The notes: generated from the letters alone by a model not told the origin. Numbered from the stretch's first letter, positions 7,533-17,241 are shown. The stretch: DNA of 64,000 nucleotides from Sedimenticola_A sp040506425 (GCA_965224515.1 OZ245051.1:3162001-3226000); one strand, 5' to 3'. Numbers and translations: made by a program.

Positions 7533-10361
7533 TTAATGAATATCCCTATCGCCCAAACGCTCTCCAGGGTCATCCACAGGCTGTTCAGATAACGCCCTTT
7601 CCACAAGACTTCGTTGCTGATCTGCATGCATTTTACTGTTGCCGCAAGCGGGTGATGCTGAAGGTGAGCGTCCTGAGTAACCCAGCGATACCCCTTTGGG
7701 TTTGCTGAACCGCAGATGGTGCTGGATCTGGTACCAGGCGCCCTGGTTACGGGGTTCCTCCTGGCACCACACAACTTCTTTCAAACCCTCGTAATTCTCC
7801 AGAAACGCCTTTAGGGTTCTTCTGGGAAACGGATAGAGCTGCTCCACTCTAAGCAGTGCAATATCGTCAATGCCACGCTCCCTGCGCGAGGCGAGCAGGT
7901 CAAAGTAGACTTTTCCGCTACACAGCACAACTCGTCTTACACTTTGGCTTGGAATCTCGTCAATTTCCGGGATGATGAGCTGCATTTTTCCCTTGGTGAG
8001 CTCTTCAAGCGACGAGGTGGACATGGGATGACGCAGAAGGCTTTTAGGTGTCATCACAACAAGGGGACGTCTGAAATCCCGCTTGTACTGGTCTCTCAGA
8101 AGATGGAAAAGCTGAGCTGGCGTGGTTGGGTTCCAAACCCGCATGTTCAGCTCTGCACAGAGTTGCAGGAAGCGCTCAAGGCGGGCAGATGAGTGTTCGG
8201 GCCCCTGCCCTTCGAAACCGTGGGGGAGAAACATTGTGAGCTGGCAAATCCGCCCCCATTTCAGGTAACCACTGGAGATGAATTGGTCTATGACCACCTG
8301 GGCGCAGTTGGCGAAATCCCCGAACTGGGCTTCCCAGATTACCAGGGTGTTGGGGCTGGATGTTGCATAACCGTACTCGAATGCCAGCACGGCCAACTCT
8401 GACAACACAGAGTTGATGACATCGAAGCTATGAGGGTCGTCCGCTATATGCTGCAGCGGTATATGGCGCTCATCATTCTCCTGGTTGTGCAGAACGGCAT
8501 GACGATGGGCGAATGTCCCGCGGCCGGAGTCCTGGCCCGACAACCTGATATCAGCACCTTCATGAAGCAGGGAGGCATAAGCAAGGGTTTCAGCCATACC
8601 CCAGTCCAATGGTTTTCCTTCATCGAGCATGGCGCGGCGATTGTTCATTACCCGTTTCACAACGGTATGGAGCATAAACCCTTCTGGTACTGCCAAGGTT
8701 TTGTGACCCAGGCTTTGTATCAAGTCCCCTGGTATAGACGTCTCTGGAGCTATACCAGGGCGCGCTGCAAGAAACCTGTGCCAGTTGGTGGTGCGGTAGC
8801 CACTGGAAGAACCCTCCAGAAACTCACTGACCATCACCCGGCCATGCTCCATGAGAACATTGTAGCGATCGGCCATTTCCTCTGCTTCACCGGGTTTGAT
8901 TACACCTTGCTTGACCAGGCGGCGGGCATAGATGGCGCGGGTGGTTTCAATTTCCCTGATCCGCTTGTACATGCCGGGTTGGGTCACCATTGGTTCGTCC
9001 GCCTCGTTATGGCCCTGGCGACGATAGCAGACCAAATCGATCACCACGTCATTGTGAAAGGTGTTGCGATAATCCAGTGCAAGCTGAGTGACAAAGACCA
9101 CGGCATCGGGGTCGTTGGCATTAACGTGGAAGATCGGCGCCTGGATCAGCTTGGCCACCTCGGTGCAGTAGTGCGTGGAGCGCGCTTCATGGGGATGACT
9201 GGTGGTAAAGCCGATCTGGTTGTTAATCACCACATGCAGTGTACCGCCGGTACGGTAGCCGTGGGTTTTGGAGAGATTGAGGGTCTCGGTGGTAACCCCC
9301 TGACCGATGAATGCCGCATCGCCATGGATCAGTACCGGTAGCACCTTCTTCCTGCCCTCCTCCCCATATCGGTCCTGGCGTGCCCTTACACCACCCTCCA
9401 CTACCGGCGAAACGATCTCCAGGTGAGAGGGGTTAAAGGCCAGCGAGAGGTGCACCGGGCCGCCCGGTGTCTGGATATCGGAATAGAACCCCTGGTGGTA
9501 TTTGACATCACCGGAGCCGGCGTCCGTCTCCTCTTTCAACTCTCCCTCGAACTCGTCAAACAACTCCTGAGGGGCTTTACCCATAAGGTTGACCAGCACA
9601 TTGAGGCGTCCCCGGTGGGCCATTCCGATGACGATGTCGGTAACGCCTCGCTGCCCGCCGCCCTGAACCACCTCGTCCAGCAGGGGGATGAGTGAATCGC
9701 CTCCTTCGAGGGAGAAGCGCTTCTGTCCCACGTAGCGGCGGTGGAGGTAGTGTTCCAGACCTTCGGCTGCGGTCAGATCGGCCAGAATATCCCGCCGCAC
9801 CTGCTCACTGTGCTGACCATGCCAGTCTCCATGAGTGGACTCGAGTCGCTGCTCCAGCCAGCGGCGATGGTCAGCAGCGGTGATATGCATGTACTCGGTG
9901 GCGAGACTGCCGCAATAGACCCGTTTGAGAATGTCGGCAATCTCACCGATGGGGTGCGAATCATTTGGATCGATGGTGACATGGGAGATCGGTGTCTCCA
10001 GAGCCGTTTCATCCAAACCATAGTACCCAGGGTCCAGTTCAACAGGCTGCTGTTGCTCATCCATCTGCAGCGGATCGATCTCTGCCCCCAAATGTCCCAT
10101 CATGCGAAAAGCCGTGATCAGGCGTTCCGCGGCACCGAACGGATCACTCTCGGGGGTGATCACCTTGCTGGTCGATGGAATAGCGGTACCTGGGGACACC
10201 TCATCGCCATTGGCATGTTCGAAGCCGTAGAAATAGTGCCGCCACTCCGATGAAACGCTGGAAGGATTACATTTGAATGCTTCGTATAACTGGTCAATGT
10301 ATTCTGCATTGACTGCGCTTAATCCGGAAAACCGTTGCCTCTTAAGTAGTTCAGCACTCAT
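7533..10361 (-). CDS. sucA: 2-oxoglutarate dehydrogenase E1 component
   Basis: 942 residues, full length for E1o. It catalyses thiamine-diphosphate-dependent decarboxylation of 2-oxoglutarate and succinyl transfer to E2. The E1o N-terminal E2-binding segment (LSAVNAEYIDQLYEAFKCNP) is present, the ThDP/Mg motif GDAAFIGQG ... NNQIGF lies near residues 345-385, and the C-terminus has the family ending GRSPSASPACGNSKMH. Unusually, sucB and lpd do not follow: the next 238 bases are non-coding and then the metal cluster begins. Upstream, dctM ends 74 bases away on the same strand with no visible terminator, so sucA may be read with dctPQM as well as from its own promoter. Confidence 0.97.
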   Translation of the reverse strand: MSAELLKRQRFSGLSAVNAEYIDQLYEAFKCNPSSVSSEWRHYFYGFEHANGDEVSPGTAIPSTSKVITPESDPFGAAERLITAFRMMGHLGAEIDPLQMDEQQQPVELDPGYYGLDETALETPISHVTIDPNDSHPIGEIADILKRVYCGSLATEYMHITAADHRRWLEQRLESTHGDWHGQHSEQVRRDILADLTAAEGLEHYLHRRYVGQKRFSLEGGDSLIPLLDEVVQGGGQRGVTDIVIGMAHRGRLNVLVNLMGKAPQELFDEFEGELKEETDAGSGDVKYHQGFYSDIQTPGGPVHLSLAFNPSHLEIVSPVVEGGVRARQDRYGEEGRKKVLPVLIHGDAAFIGQGVTTETLNLSKTHGYRTGGTLHVVINNQIGFTTSHPHEARSTHYCTEVAKLIQAPIFHVNANDPDAVVFVTQLALDYRNTFHNDVVIDLVCYRRQGHNEADEPMVTQPGMYKRIREIETTRAIYARRLVKQGVIKPGEAEEMADRYNVLMEHGRVMVSEFLEGSSSGYRTTNWHRFLAARPGIAPETSIPGDLIQSLGHKTLAVPEGFMLHTVVKRVMNNRRAMLDEGKPLDWGMAETLAYASLLHEGADIRLSGQDSGRGTFAHRHAVLHNQENDERHIPLQHIADDPHSFDVINSVLSELAVLAFEYGYATSSPNTLVIWEAQFGDFANCAQVVIDQFISSGYLKWGRICQLTMFLPHGFEGQGPEHSSARLERFLQLCAELNMRVWNPTTPAQLFHLLRDQYKRDFRRPLVVMTPKSLLRHPMSTSSLEELTKGKMQLIIPEIDEIPSQSVRRVVLCSGKVYFDLLASRRERGIDDIALLRVEQLYPFPRRTLKAFLENYEGLKEVVWCQEEPRNQGAWYQIQHHLRFSKPKGVSLGYSGRSPSASPACGNSKMHADQQRSLVERALSEQPVDDPGERLGDRDIH

Positions 10362-10435
10362 GAGATAGCTCTGTTAATCATAAAATTGAAGTAGGAACCA
10401 TAAATAAACTAACGCACCAAGCTTTCATCTACCTG

Positions 10436-11845
10436 TCATGCGTATCCAATCAACCCTGGTAACCACAAGACGATACTGGGCAGTGAAATCAGTACAGCTA
10501 TTGTGATGACATCGGCTATGAAAAATGGCGTGCAACCACGAAATACATCCTGCACCGTGCATTCCGGCCGTACACCTGCCACGACAAAGCAGTTGAGTCC
10601 AATGGGCGGCGTTATCAGGCAGAGCTCTGCCATCTTCACCACGATAATGCCGAACCAGATTGAACATCCAACATCCGAAACACCGAAGGCAGATTCGGCA
10701 GCTGTTACGCCCTCCCCTCCGTTGAGTGCGATAACTGCCGGGTAGACCACGGGGAGTGTAAGCAACAACATGCCGATGGCATCCATGAACATGCCGAGAA
10801 CAGCGTAGGCACAGAGAATGAACAGCAGGGTCAGCATGGGACTTTGATCCAGGCTGACGATCCAGTCCGAGAAGGCACTGGGCAGATCGGCAAATCCCAG
10901 AAAACGTACATATAGGAGAACACCCCAGATAATGGTGAAGATCATCACCGTCAGCTTGGCGGTCTCCATGAGTGATTTTTTCAACGCTTTCCAGCGCATA
11001 CCCTTATAGACCGCCATGCAGAGTATGACAAAGGCACCCAGCGATCCCGCTTCTGTCGGTGTGCCGACACCACCGTAAATGCAGACAATAATGATGGCGA
11101 TAACAAAGAAGATAGGCAGCGTCTCCGGCAGGGATTCAAAACGCTGCTTCCAACTGTAACCTGTGATCGGTGGACCAAAATCTTTACGGGTCTTGGCCAG
11201 CAGAATAACCAGGCCGCCGTATATCACAGCGGATACCGCGCCTGGCAGGAAACCGGCCATCAGCAGTGCACCCACATCCTGTTCGACGATAATGGCGTAG
11301 ATAACTAGAATGGCAGAGGGTGGAATCAGCGAGGCCAGTGTGCCACCCGCTGCCACCACACCAGCGGCAAAACGTTTGTCGTAACCCAGCTTTAGCATCT
11401 CCGGTACCGCGATGCGGGCAAACACCGCGGAAGTGGCAACAGAGGCACCGGATACAGCGGCAAAGCCGGCAGTTGAAAATACCGTTGCAACCCCCATACC
11501 GCCTGGCAACCACCCAAGCCAGCGCTTTGCAGCTTCGAACAGTGCCCTTGTCAGGCCGGCATGATAGGCAAGAAAGCCGATTAGAATGAAGGTGGGAATA
11601 AGTGACAGTGCCAGGGTGGATACCTTGGAATGAGGTATGGTGCCTGCCATTTTCATCGCCACCCCAAAACCCTTTTCAAAGCCCAGTTTGGCGGAAAATA
11701 TCCACAGTAGACCGAGAAACCCTGCCATTGCCGCAGCGAAGGCAACCCTGACACCGATGATGACAAACACCAGCATTGCACCGGTTACCCAAAGTCCGAT
11801 ATGAATGGGTTCCATGCTGCCCATGGTTTCGAAGATACCCATCAT
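10436..11845 (-). CDS. dctM: TRAP transporter large permease DctM
   Basis: 469 residues with about twelve hydrophobic segments, the DctM/ion-transporter superfamily size. Visible family features include VFSTAGFAAVSGASVATSAVFA, GVVAAGGTLASLIPPSAILVIYA and the late GMFMDAIGMLLLTLPVVYP. It forms the sodium-coupled transport channel of the dicarboxylate TRAP system with DctQ. The start overlaps the dctQ stop by 4 bases (ATGA), indicating translational coupling. sucA follows 74 bases downstream. Confidence 0.95.
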   Translation of the reverse strand: MMGIFETMGSMEPIHIGLWVTGAMLVFVIIGVRVAFAAAMAGFLGLLWIFSAKLGFEKGFGVAMKMAGTIPHSKVSTLALSLIPTFILIGFLAYHAGLTRALFEAAKRWLGWLPGGMGVATVFSTAGFAAVSGASVATSAVFARIAVPEMLKLGYDKRFAAGVVAAGGTLASLIPPSAILVIYAIIVEQDVGALLMAGFLPGAVSAVIYGGLVILLAKTRKDFGPPITGYSWKQRFESLPETLPIFFVIAIIIVCIYGGVGTPTEAGSLGAFVILCMAVYKGMRWKALKKSLMETAKLTVMIFTIIWGVLLYVRFLGFADLPSAFSDWIVSLDQSPMLTLLFILCAYAVLGMFMDAIGMLLLTLPVVYPAVIALNGGEGVTAAESAFGVSDVGCSIWFGIIVVKMAELCLITPPIGLNCFVVAGVRPECTVQDVFRGCTPFFIADVITIAVLISLPSIVLWLPGLIGYA

Positions 11846-12471
11846 TTCGTTTCGTCCTTATTACTGATATCGAGGACAGTCTCAGCTTCTTTGGCAGCGA
11901 CATCGGCAGCACTCTCGATCAAAGGCACAGCGACAGGTTGGTTTCCACCCTCCTTCACGGCCCGCAGATAACCCCAGATCTGCAATATCAGCCTCAGGGC
12001 AAGCACCGTTAATGCAAAAGGGACAACCAGCTTGGCTGGCCATGTGGGCAGGTTTATATCCAGCGATGAATCACCGATGCTATAGGCGCGCCAGAAGTGA
12101 AGATAGGATCCATAGACCAGGACGGTGGTTACCATCAGCATCAGGCAGACTGCAATCAACTCCATAGCCCAGAGCACACGACCTCTCAGGTGACTGATCA
12201 GAATATCCATTCGGATATGACCACCCAGGCGCTTGGTATAGGCGATACCAAGAAAAGCGAGAAATGCCATGGCCTGTTCCACCCAGTCCACATAGCCATC
12301 AATCGGCAGTGAAAACATCCAGCGTCCCAATACATTCGTGGTAGCGAGGAGAACAAGAAGAAAGATGACCAATCCTCCTGCGAGATTGAGGATGGACTCA
12401 AACCTGAAAAAGATGCGGTCTGCGAAACTTAACCGTGAATCGTCTTCGATAATGGTTGTTGAACTAGACAT
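11842..12471 (-). CDS. dctQ: TRAP transporter small permease DctQ
   Basis: 209 residues with four membrane helices, including LNLAGGLVIFLLVLLATTNVLGRWMF and the DctQ motif WVEQAMAFLAFLGIAYTKRLGGHIRMDIL. The C-terminal tail (about 175-209) is longer and more acidic than usual and probably cytoplasmic. Partner of DctM (4-base overlap) and DctP. A long perfect inverted repeat separates it from dctP. Confidence 0.93.
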   Translation of the reverse strand: MSSSTTIIEDDSRLSFADRIFFRFESILNLAGGLVIFLLVLLATTNVLGRWMFSLPIDGYVDWVEQAMAFLAFLGIAYTKRLGGHIRMDILISHLRGRVLWAMELIAVCLMLMVTTVLVYGSYLHFWRAYSIGDSSLDINLPTWPAKLVVPFALTVLALRLILQIWGYLRAVKEGGNQPVAVPLIESAADVAAKEAETVLDISNKDETK

Positions 12472-12512
12472 GGGGAGCCTCGCTGACGTCTGAACGTTGT
12501 CGGTTTACCAAT

Positions 12513-12553
12513 GCATAGCCACTGCCCAGGGGTGAGGTGGGAAGTGGCTATGC
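12513..12553 (-). repeat. Intercistronic stem-loop between dctP and dctQ
   Basis: GCATAGCCACT (12513-12523) and AGTGGCTATGC (12543-12553) form a perfect 11-base stem with a 19-base loop, just downstream of the dctP stop. No U-run follows, so it fits a 3'-end stabiliser that lets dctP mRNA outlast dctQM, giving excess binding protein. Confidence 0.65.
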
Positions 12554-12566
12554 TCCCTATTCCGGA

Positions 12567-13571
12567 TTACTTGGTGAACTGCGCAAGGGTGAAGTCAAAC
12601 AGTGCCTGGGCATCGAAGTCCTTGCTGTTTTTCTTGATCCACTCCTGTCTCACCGATTCAGCCAGTTTATTCAACTCTGCGGTCTGTTCCGGGGAGAAGG
12701 TGACCATTGTCAAACCCTGTTCCTTAACCGCCTGTTCATATTTCCCGGTGGTATTGTTGTCGTAATTGCTCACGTAGTAAGCCATTGCTTCCTCGATTGA
12801 ACCGAGGAGTGCCTCTTTGTGTTCGGATTTGAGGCTATTGAGCGCATCGGTATTCACCACCACGGGGCAATTGGCTGAGCCCAGGTTCAGATTGGTGGTT
12901 GCCCAGGAGCCCACCTTATAGGAGTTGGTGGCCAGGTGAGCATGGGGAGCGAATGAGGCTGCATCGATGACACCGGAATCCATGGATTGGCGTACTTCGG
13001 AGAACGGTACACCGGTTTTGACCGCCCCAAGTTTTCCAAGCACACCCATAATGCCGCCAGGTCCCCTGACTCGCAGCCCCTTAAGGTCAGCCAGTTCATT
13101 AATTGCGTCACCTTTGCTGACGATGTTGTACTGGGGCAGCGGGGTCGGCATCAGCAAGGTGGCATTCCATCTTGCAAGGTCTTTTTGCACTGTTGGGTGC
13201 TTGAAGACTTCGCTATAGATCTCGGCAACCCGTGCCAGGGAGACATCACGGGAGAAGGGAAGTTCGGTGACGGTGATTGTCGGGTTCTTGGCCGTGTGGT
13301 AGAAGGAGCAGAACTGCGCCATCTCGAAGGCACCGATTGATATGCCATCCAGATTTTCACGTGATTTGGATAGCCCCCCGTAAGAGATGTTCAGCTTGAA
13401 GTCTCCATTGGTTTTCGCTTCTACCAATTCTGCAAGCTTCTCGACATTCTCGGTGAAAGCACGGCGTTTGCCCCAGAGTGATACATTCCACTCCGTGGCG
13501 GCATAGACCTCACCGGCGGCAAACCCGGTGATCAGCACTGAAGCCATTGCGACTTTGGTTAACCTTTTCAT
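12567..13571 (-). CDS. dctP: TRAP transporter substrate-binding protein DctP
   Basis: 334 residues from the ATG at 13571, which has AGGAG 8 bases upstream; the frame is open to 13634 without support. A signal peptide (KVAMASVLITGFAAGEVYA) is cleaved near residue 24. The DctP fold shows in EWNVSLWGKRRAFTENVEKLAELVEAKTNGDFKL, a conserved arginine in LKGLRVRGPGG that would contact the substrate carboxylate, and VPFSEVRQSMDSGVIDAA. It captures a dicarboxylate-like organic acid in the periplasm and delivers it to DctQM. Expression is predicted from a sigma-54 promoter 140 bases upstream, activated by the divergent DctBD. Confidence 0.95.
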   Translation of the reverse strand: MKRLTKVAMASVLITGFAAGEVYAATEWNVSLWGKRRAFTENVEKLAELVEAKTNGDFKLNISYGGLSKSRENLDGISIGAFEMAQFCSFYHTAKNPTITVTELPFSRDVSLARVAEIYSEVFKHPTVQKDLARWNATLLMPTPLPQYNIVSKGDAINELADLKGLRVRGPGGIMGVLGKLGAVKTGVPFSEVRQSMDSGVIDAASFAPHAHLATNSYKVGSWATTNLNLGSANCPVVVNTDALNSLKSEHKEALLGSIEEAMAYYVSNYDNNTTGKYEQAVKEQGLTMVTFSPEQTAELNKLAESVRQEWIKKNSKDFDAQALFDFTLAQFTK

Positions 13572-13710
13572 TGACTGTCTCCTCGTTGGTATTCGAACCA
13601 TTGTTGTGATTGAAGGGATGGACAGGAAAACCATCTGACGTCCCAGCCTGTGAGAACAGATGCAGGCGTGTCCTGATCCCCTCGCTTTGAAAAGTGCTCA
13701 TCATCCAGGA

Positions 13711-13725
13711 GCAAGCTCCACGCCA
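13711..13725 (-). promoter_or_regulatory. Sigma-54 (-24/-12) promoter of dctPQM
   Basis: Read on the minus strand the site is TGGCGTGGAGCTTGC. It has the essential GG and GC doublets exactly 12 bases apart and matches TGGC at -24 and TTGC at -12. Transcription should begin near 13700, giving a leader of about 130 bases before dctP. The neighbouring regulator DctD is a sigma-54 activator, which supports the call. Confidence 0.8.
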
Positions 13726-13843
13726 AATTTATTATTTTTGGCTTCTTCTGATATGCAGCAACCCGTAAACACCTTGTTTACAAAGTGATTTATTGCAGGC
13801 GGGATGGACGAACATTTGTTCAGATATGATGGTCAGGCTGGGA

Positions 13844-13910
13844 CATAAGCCAAAAATGGCCTATTCTCTGGCTTGGATAGTTCAACTATCGGCCATATTC
13901 GGCTTATATG
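13844..13910. promoter_or_regulatory. Probable DctD upstream activating sites
   Basis: Two inverted copies of one motif flank a palindrome: CATAAGCCAAAAATGGCC (13844-13861) and GGCCATATTCGGCTTATATG (13891-13910), with the perfect GATAGTTCAACTATC (13876-13890) between. The copies lie about 120-200 bases upstream of the sigma-54 promoter, the normal position for enhancer sites that work through DNA looping. Assignment to DctD is inference from position. Confidence 0.65.
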
Positions 13911-14032
13911 TGTGACCGTAAGCCTGCTACAGCAGCATGTTGTCGTTGGTGTGTAACTTGCTACCTAAAATGGTGGGTGATCTGCCCACTGGTTATCATT
14001 TATTACCCCGAGGAAGGGTTCGCGGTCTGCAT

Positions 14033-15853
14033 ATGACAGCATTCATCAAAAAGATGCTCATTGGTATCAATCAATTGATCCTGCTGCTTGCGGTGATGGT
14101 CGGTTTTCTGATCTCCGTCACGCTGCTTTACCTGACTGAACTGCAGCAGTTCGAAGAGCTGGATCGCCTCGGGAATGAGCGTCTCGAACTCTATGCATCT
14201 ACGGTGCAGTCGGCTCATAAACGGTTCGATTACCTGCCGTTCATCGTTTCCGATAATAACCTCGTCAAAGCGCTGCTTCAGGGTCAGGAACTGGGTGACC
14301 AGGTAAACCGGAAACTTGAAGAGTGGCAGACTGAATCCAATGCCGCAGTGCTTTATTTAATGGATAGGCAAGGTGTTGTCAGGGCATCAAGCAACTGGCG
14401 GATGCCGGACAGCTTTATCGGCAACGACTACCATTTCCGGCCCTACTTTCAGGATGCCATCAAGGGTGGTCAGGGGCGCTTTTTTGCGGTGGGCGTCACC
14501 ACGGGAAGACCGGGATTGTTTCTGTCCGGCCCCGTCATGGCAGAGGGTGAAGTGCAGGGTGTTGCTGTTGTGAAGATCGATATGACGCAACTAGAGATGG
14601 ACTGGGCATCCGGCGGTGAGAATGTCTGGGTTGCCGACCGGGATGGTGTGATCTTCCTCGCCAGTAATCCGGAATGGAAATACAAAAGTCTGCGTCCTCT
14701 CGATGAACTAACCTTTGACCGTCTTAAATCGGAAAAAAAATACAGCACGAATATCATCTCGCCGCTAGCCGTGTTTGATCGAAGTGCAACACCCCAAGGC
14801 AAGGAGATCATCACGCTTTCCGGCACTCAGGCTTCCCATGGATTTACGGGTGGAAGTCAGAGTTATATGTTGCACAACCGATCAATCAAAGGACTGGATT
14901 GGACTCTCTACTACCTGACAAGTCTTCAGGATCTGTCTGAAAGTAAGCGAAATGTCGTGCTCATTTCCACCCTGGTTGCCATGCTGGTAGCGCTGCTCGG
15001 TTTTTTCTTAGCAAGCCGGATACAGAGTCGGCAACTGTTGGAAAAGAGAGTTGAGATGCGAACCCGGGAGCTCAATGAGACCAATCTCAGGTTACGGGAC
15101 GAAATAAACGAGCGAATAAAAACCGAAGAGCAGCTACGCCAGACCCACGAAGAACTTATCCAGGCAGAAAAGCTCGCCGCCCTGGGCCAGATGTCGGCCG
15201 GACTTGTGCATGAAATCAACCAGCCACTCTCGGCAATGCAGACTTTTCTTGCCAGCACCCGGCTTCTGCTGAATCGAGATGATAAGAGTAGTGTCGAGGA
15301 GAACCTGGATGATATCGAGGCCATGGTGCGCAGGATGAACAGCATTGTGTCCCATCTCAAGAGTTTCGCCAGCAAGTCCAAAGGACAGACCACCCGGGTG
15401 GCTCTTGATGAGGTTGTCGAGAATGCGCTGTTGCTGATGCGTCCGCGACTGAAGCGGGACAGCGTCACACTTGAATGGCAACCACCATCCGATGCGGTCT
15501 GTGTCTATGGCGATGAGATCAAGCTGGAGCAGATTATGATCAATCTCATTCGCAATGCACTGGATGCGATGCAGTATCAGGAGCAGGAACGCAAACTAGG
15601 TATCAGCGTTCTGACCGAGGATAAGAAAGTGACTGTACAGATTACGGATACTGGGCCGGGAATCATGGACGCCGACCTGCCCCGGGTATTCGATCCATTC
15701 TTTACCACCAAGGAACCGGGACAGGGTCTTGGATTGGGGCTATCGGTATCATTCGGTATCGCCAAGGAGTTCGGCGGAAATATTGAGGCGGAAAATCGTA
15801 CCGAAGGCGGGGCAGTATTCAGGCTGTCATTAGATGCGGCGGAGGCAGCGTGA
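14033..15853 (+). CDS. dctB: C4-dicarboxylate sensor kinase DctB
   Basis: 606 residues from the ATG at 14033, chosen because the first membrane helix (MLIGINQLILLLAVMVGFLISVTLLYL) follows directly; the frame opens at 13937 over the regulatory region. A periplasmic double-PAS sensor (about 45-305) contains the DctB signature NDYHFRPYFQDAIKGGQGRFFAVGVTTGRPG. A second helix (about 307-328) and coiled coil lead to the HisKA box GLVHEINQPLSA (His393) and an HATPase domain with NLIRNALDA, DTGPGI and GLGLSVS. It senses external dicarboxylate and phosphorylates DctD, whose start overlaps the dctB stop. Confidence 0.95.
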   Translation: MTAFIKKMLIGINQLILLLAVMVGFLISVTLLYLTELQQFEELDRLGNERLELYASTVQSAHKRFDYLPFIVSDNNLVKALLQGQELGDQVNRKLEEWQTESNAAVLYLMDRQGVVRASSNWRMPDSFIGNDYHFRPYFQDAIKGGQGRFFAVGVTTGRPGLFLSGPVMAEGEVQGVAVVKIDMTQLEMDWASGGENVWVADRDGVIFLASNPEWKYKSLRPLDELTFDRLKSEKKYSTNIISPLAVFDRSATPQGKEIITLSGTQASHGFTGGSQSYMLHNRSIKGLDWTLYYLTSLQDLSESKRNVVLISTLVAMLVALLGFFLASRIQSRQLLEKRVEMRTRELNETNLRLRDEINERIKTEEQLRQTHEELIQAEKLAALGQMSAGLVHEINQPLSAMQTFLASTRLLLNRDDKSSVEENLDDIEAMVRRMNSIVSHLKSFASKSKGQTTRVALDEVVENALLLMRPRLKRDSVTLEWQPPSDAVCVYGDEIKLEQIMINLIRNALDAMQYQEQERKLGISVLTEDKKVTVQITDTGPGIMDADLPRVFDPFFTTKEPGQGLGLGLSVSFGIAKEFGGNIEAENRTEGGAVFRLSLDAAEAA

Positions 15854-17241
15854 CAACAGATTTTAGTTTAAGTGAAGAGCCTGATGTGCCGGTGCGTGTG
15901 CTTCTGGTGGATGATGAGGCTTCTGTACTCAAGGCCAGCATGCAGTGGCTGAAACTGGCCAGTATCGAAGTCGAGGGATTCACCAATGCACAGGATGCGC
16001 TGAAGCATATTCAGCGGGATACAAATTGTGTCCTGGTATCCGATATAAAAATGCCTGAAATGGATGGCCTGGAGTTGATGCGCCGGTGCGCGGAAATTGA
16101 CAGGGATATGCCGGTAATCCTGGTAACAGCCCATGGTGATGTACGCATGGCGGTGGAGGCCATGCGAGACGGCGCTTATGATTTTATCGAGAAACCCTTT
16201 GAGCCGGAACTTCTGGTGGATCGCATTCAACGGGCGTGGGAAAAGCAACGCCTGGTGATGGAGAACCGCAAGTTGCGGCGCATCGTAAACCGTGGTGCAA
16301 GCCTGGAACAGCGGGTCATTGGGCGGTCCCAGGTCATGCGCGAGCTACGCCGCCAGATTCTGTTACTTGCCGACACCCCTGTGGATGTGGTGATAAATGG
16401 CGCAACAGGAACTGGCAAAGAACTGGTCGCACGTTGTCTTCATGAGTGGAGTCCGCGTGGTGAAGCACCCTTTGTGGCTGTGAATTGCGGGGCGATCCCC
16501 GAGACACTGTTTGAAAGTGAACTGTTCGGACACGAAGCAGGTGCGTTCACCGGGGCATCAGGCAAACGAATCGGCAAGCTGGAGTACGCCCAGGGCGGCA
16601 CTCTGTTTCTCGACGAGATCGAAAGCATGCCGATGAGTTTTCAGATCAAGTTGCTGCGTGTTCTGCAGGAGCGAAAACTGGAACGGCTTGGATCTAACAA
16701 GGAGATCGATCTGGACCTCTGGGTAATTGCCGCCACCAAGGTGAATCTGCGCGAGGCTGCCGACCGGGGAGAGTTCCGCGAGGATCTCTACTACCGTTTC
16801 AACGTTGCCGAACTCAAACTTCCTGATCTTGGTACACGGCGAGACGATATACCCCTGCTGTTTGACTATTTTGCAAGAAAAGCGGCCTACCAGTTCGATC
16901 GGGACTATTCGAGACCTTCGGATGAGGAGATCACTGCACTGCTGAGCCATGACTGGCCTGGTAATGTCAGGGAGCTGAAAAATCTTGCTGAGCGCTATCT
17001 CCTTGGCATTGGCCAGCAATGCAGTATCAAGGCACTTCTGGGACAGCAGGAGGAGACTCAGTCTACCTGTTCAAATGCGCTCTCAGAACGGGTTCAGTCC
17101 TTTGAGCGTGTGCTCATAGATCAGTCACTTCGTCATCATCATGGAAATATCCAGGCGGTGATGGATGAGCTGGACCTGCCAAGACGAACCCTCAATAACA
17201 AGATGCTTCAGTACGACCTCAAGAGAAAGGACTACCTCTGA
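15850..17241 (+). CDS. dctD: Sigma-54 response regulator DctD
   Basis: 463 residues, GTG start overlapping the dctB stop (GTGA). The receiver domain has the acidic pair DD at 21-22 and phospho-acceptor Asp65 in VLVSDIKMPEMDG. The AAA+ domain has Walker A GATGTGKE, the sigma-54-contacting GAFTGA loop (HEAGAFTGASGK) and Walker B GGTLFLDEIE. A Fis-type helix-turn-helix ends the protein (GNIQAVMDELDLPRRTLNNKM). It should activate dctPQM from the divergent sigma-54 promoter. Confidence 0.96.
   Translation: MTTDFSLSEEPDVPVRVLLVDDEASVLKASMQWLKLASIEVEGFTNAQDALKHIQRDTNCVLVSDIKMPEMDGLELMRRCAEIDRDMPVILVTAHGDVRMAVEAMRDGAYDFIEKPFEPELLVDRIQRAWEKQRLVMENRKLRRIVNRGASLEQRVIGRSQVMRELRRQILLLADTPVDVVINGATGTGKELVARCLHEWSPRGEAPFVAVNCGAIPETLFESELFGHEAGAFTGASGKRIGKLEYAQGGTLFLDEIESMPMSFQIKLLRVLQERKLERLGSNKEIDLDLWVIAATKVNLREAADRGEFREDLYYRFNVAELKLPDLGTRRDDIPLLFDYFARKAAYQFDRDYSRPSDEEITALLSHDWPGNVRELKNLAERYLLGIGQQCSIKALLGQQEETQSTCSNALSERVQSFERVLIDQSLRHHHGNIQAVMDELDLPRRTLNNKMLQYDLKRKDYL

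Noticed and set aside
7325..7774. 149-residue minus-strand frame at the 3' end of sucA
   Set aside because: Its first part is a shadow of sucA and the remaining 55 residues in the intergenic region have no family, signal or good ribosome binding site. It does not resemble sucB.
8430..9341. 303-residue plus-strand open frame
   Set aside because: Antisense to sucA, no ribosome binding site or recognisable fold; a shadow frame.
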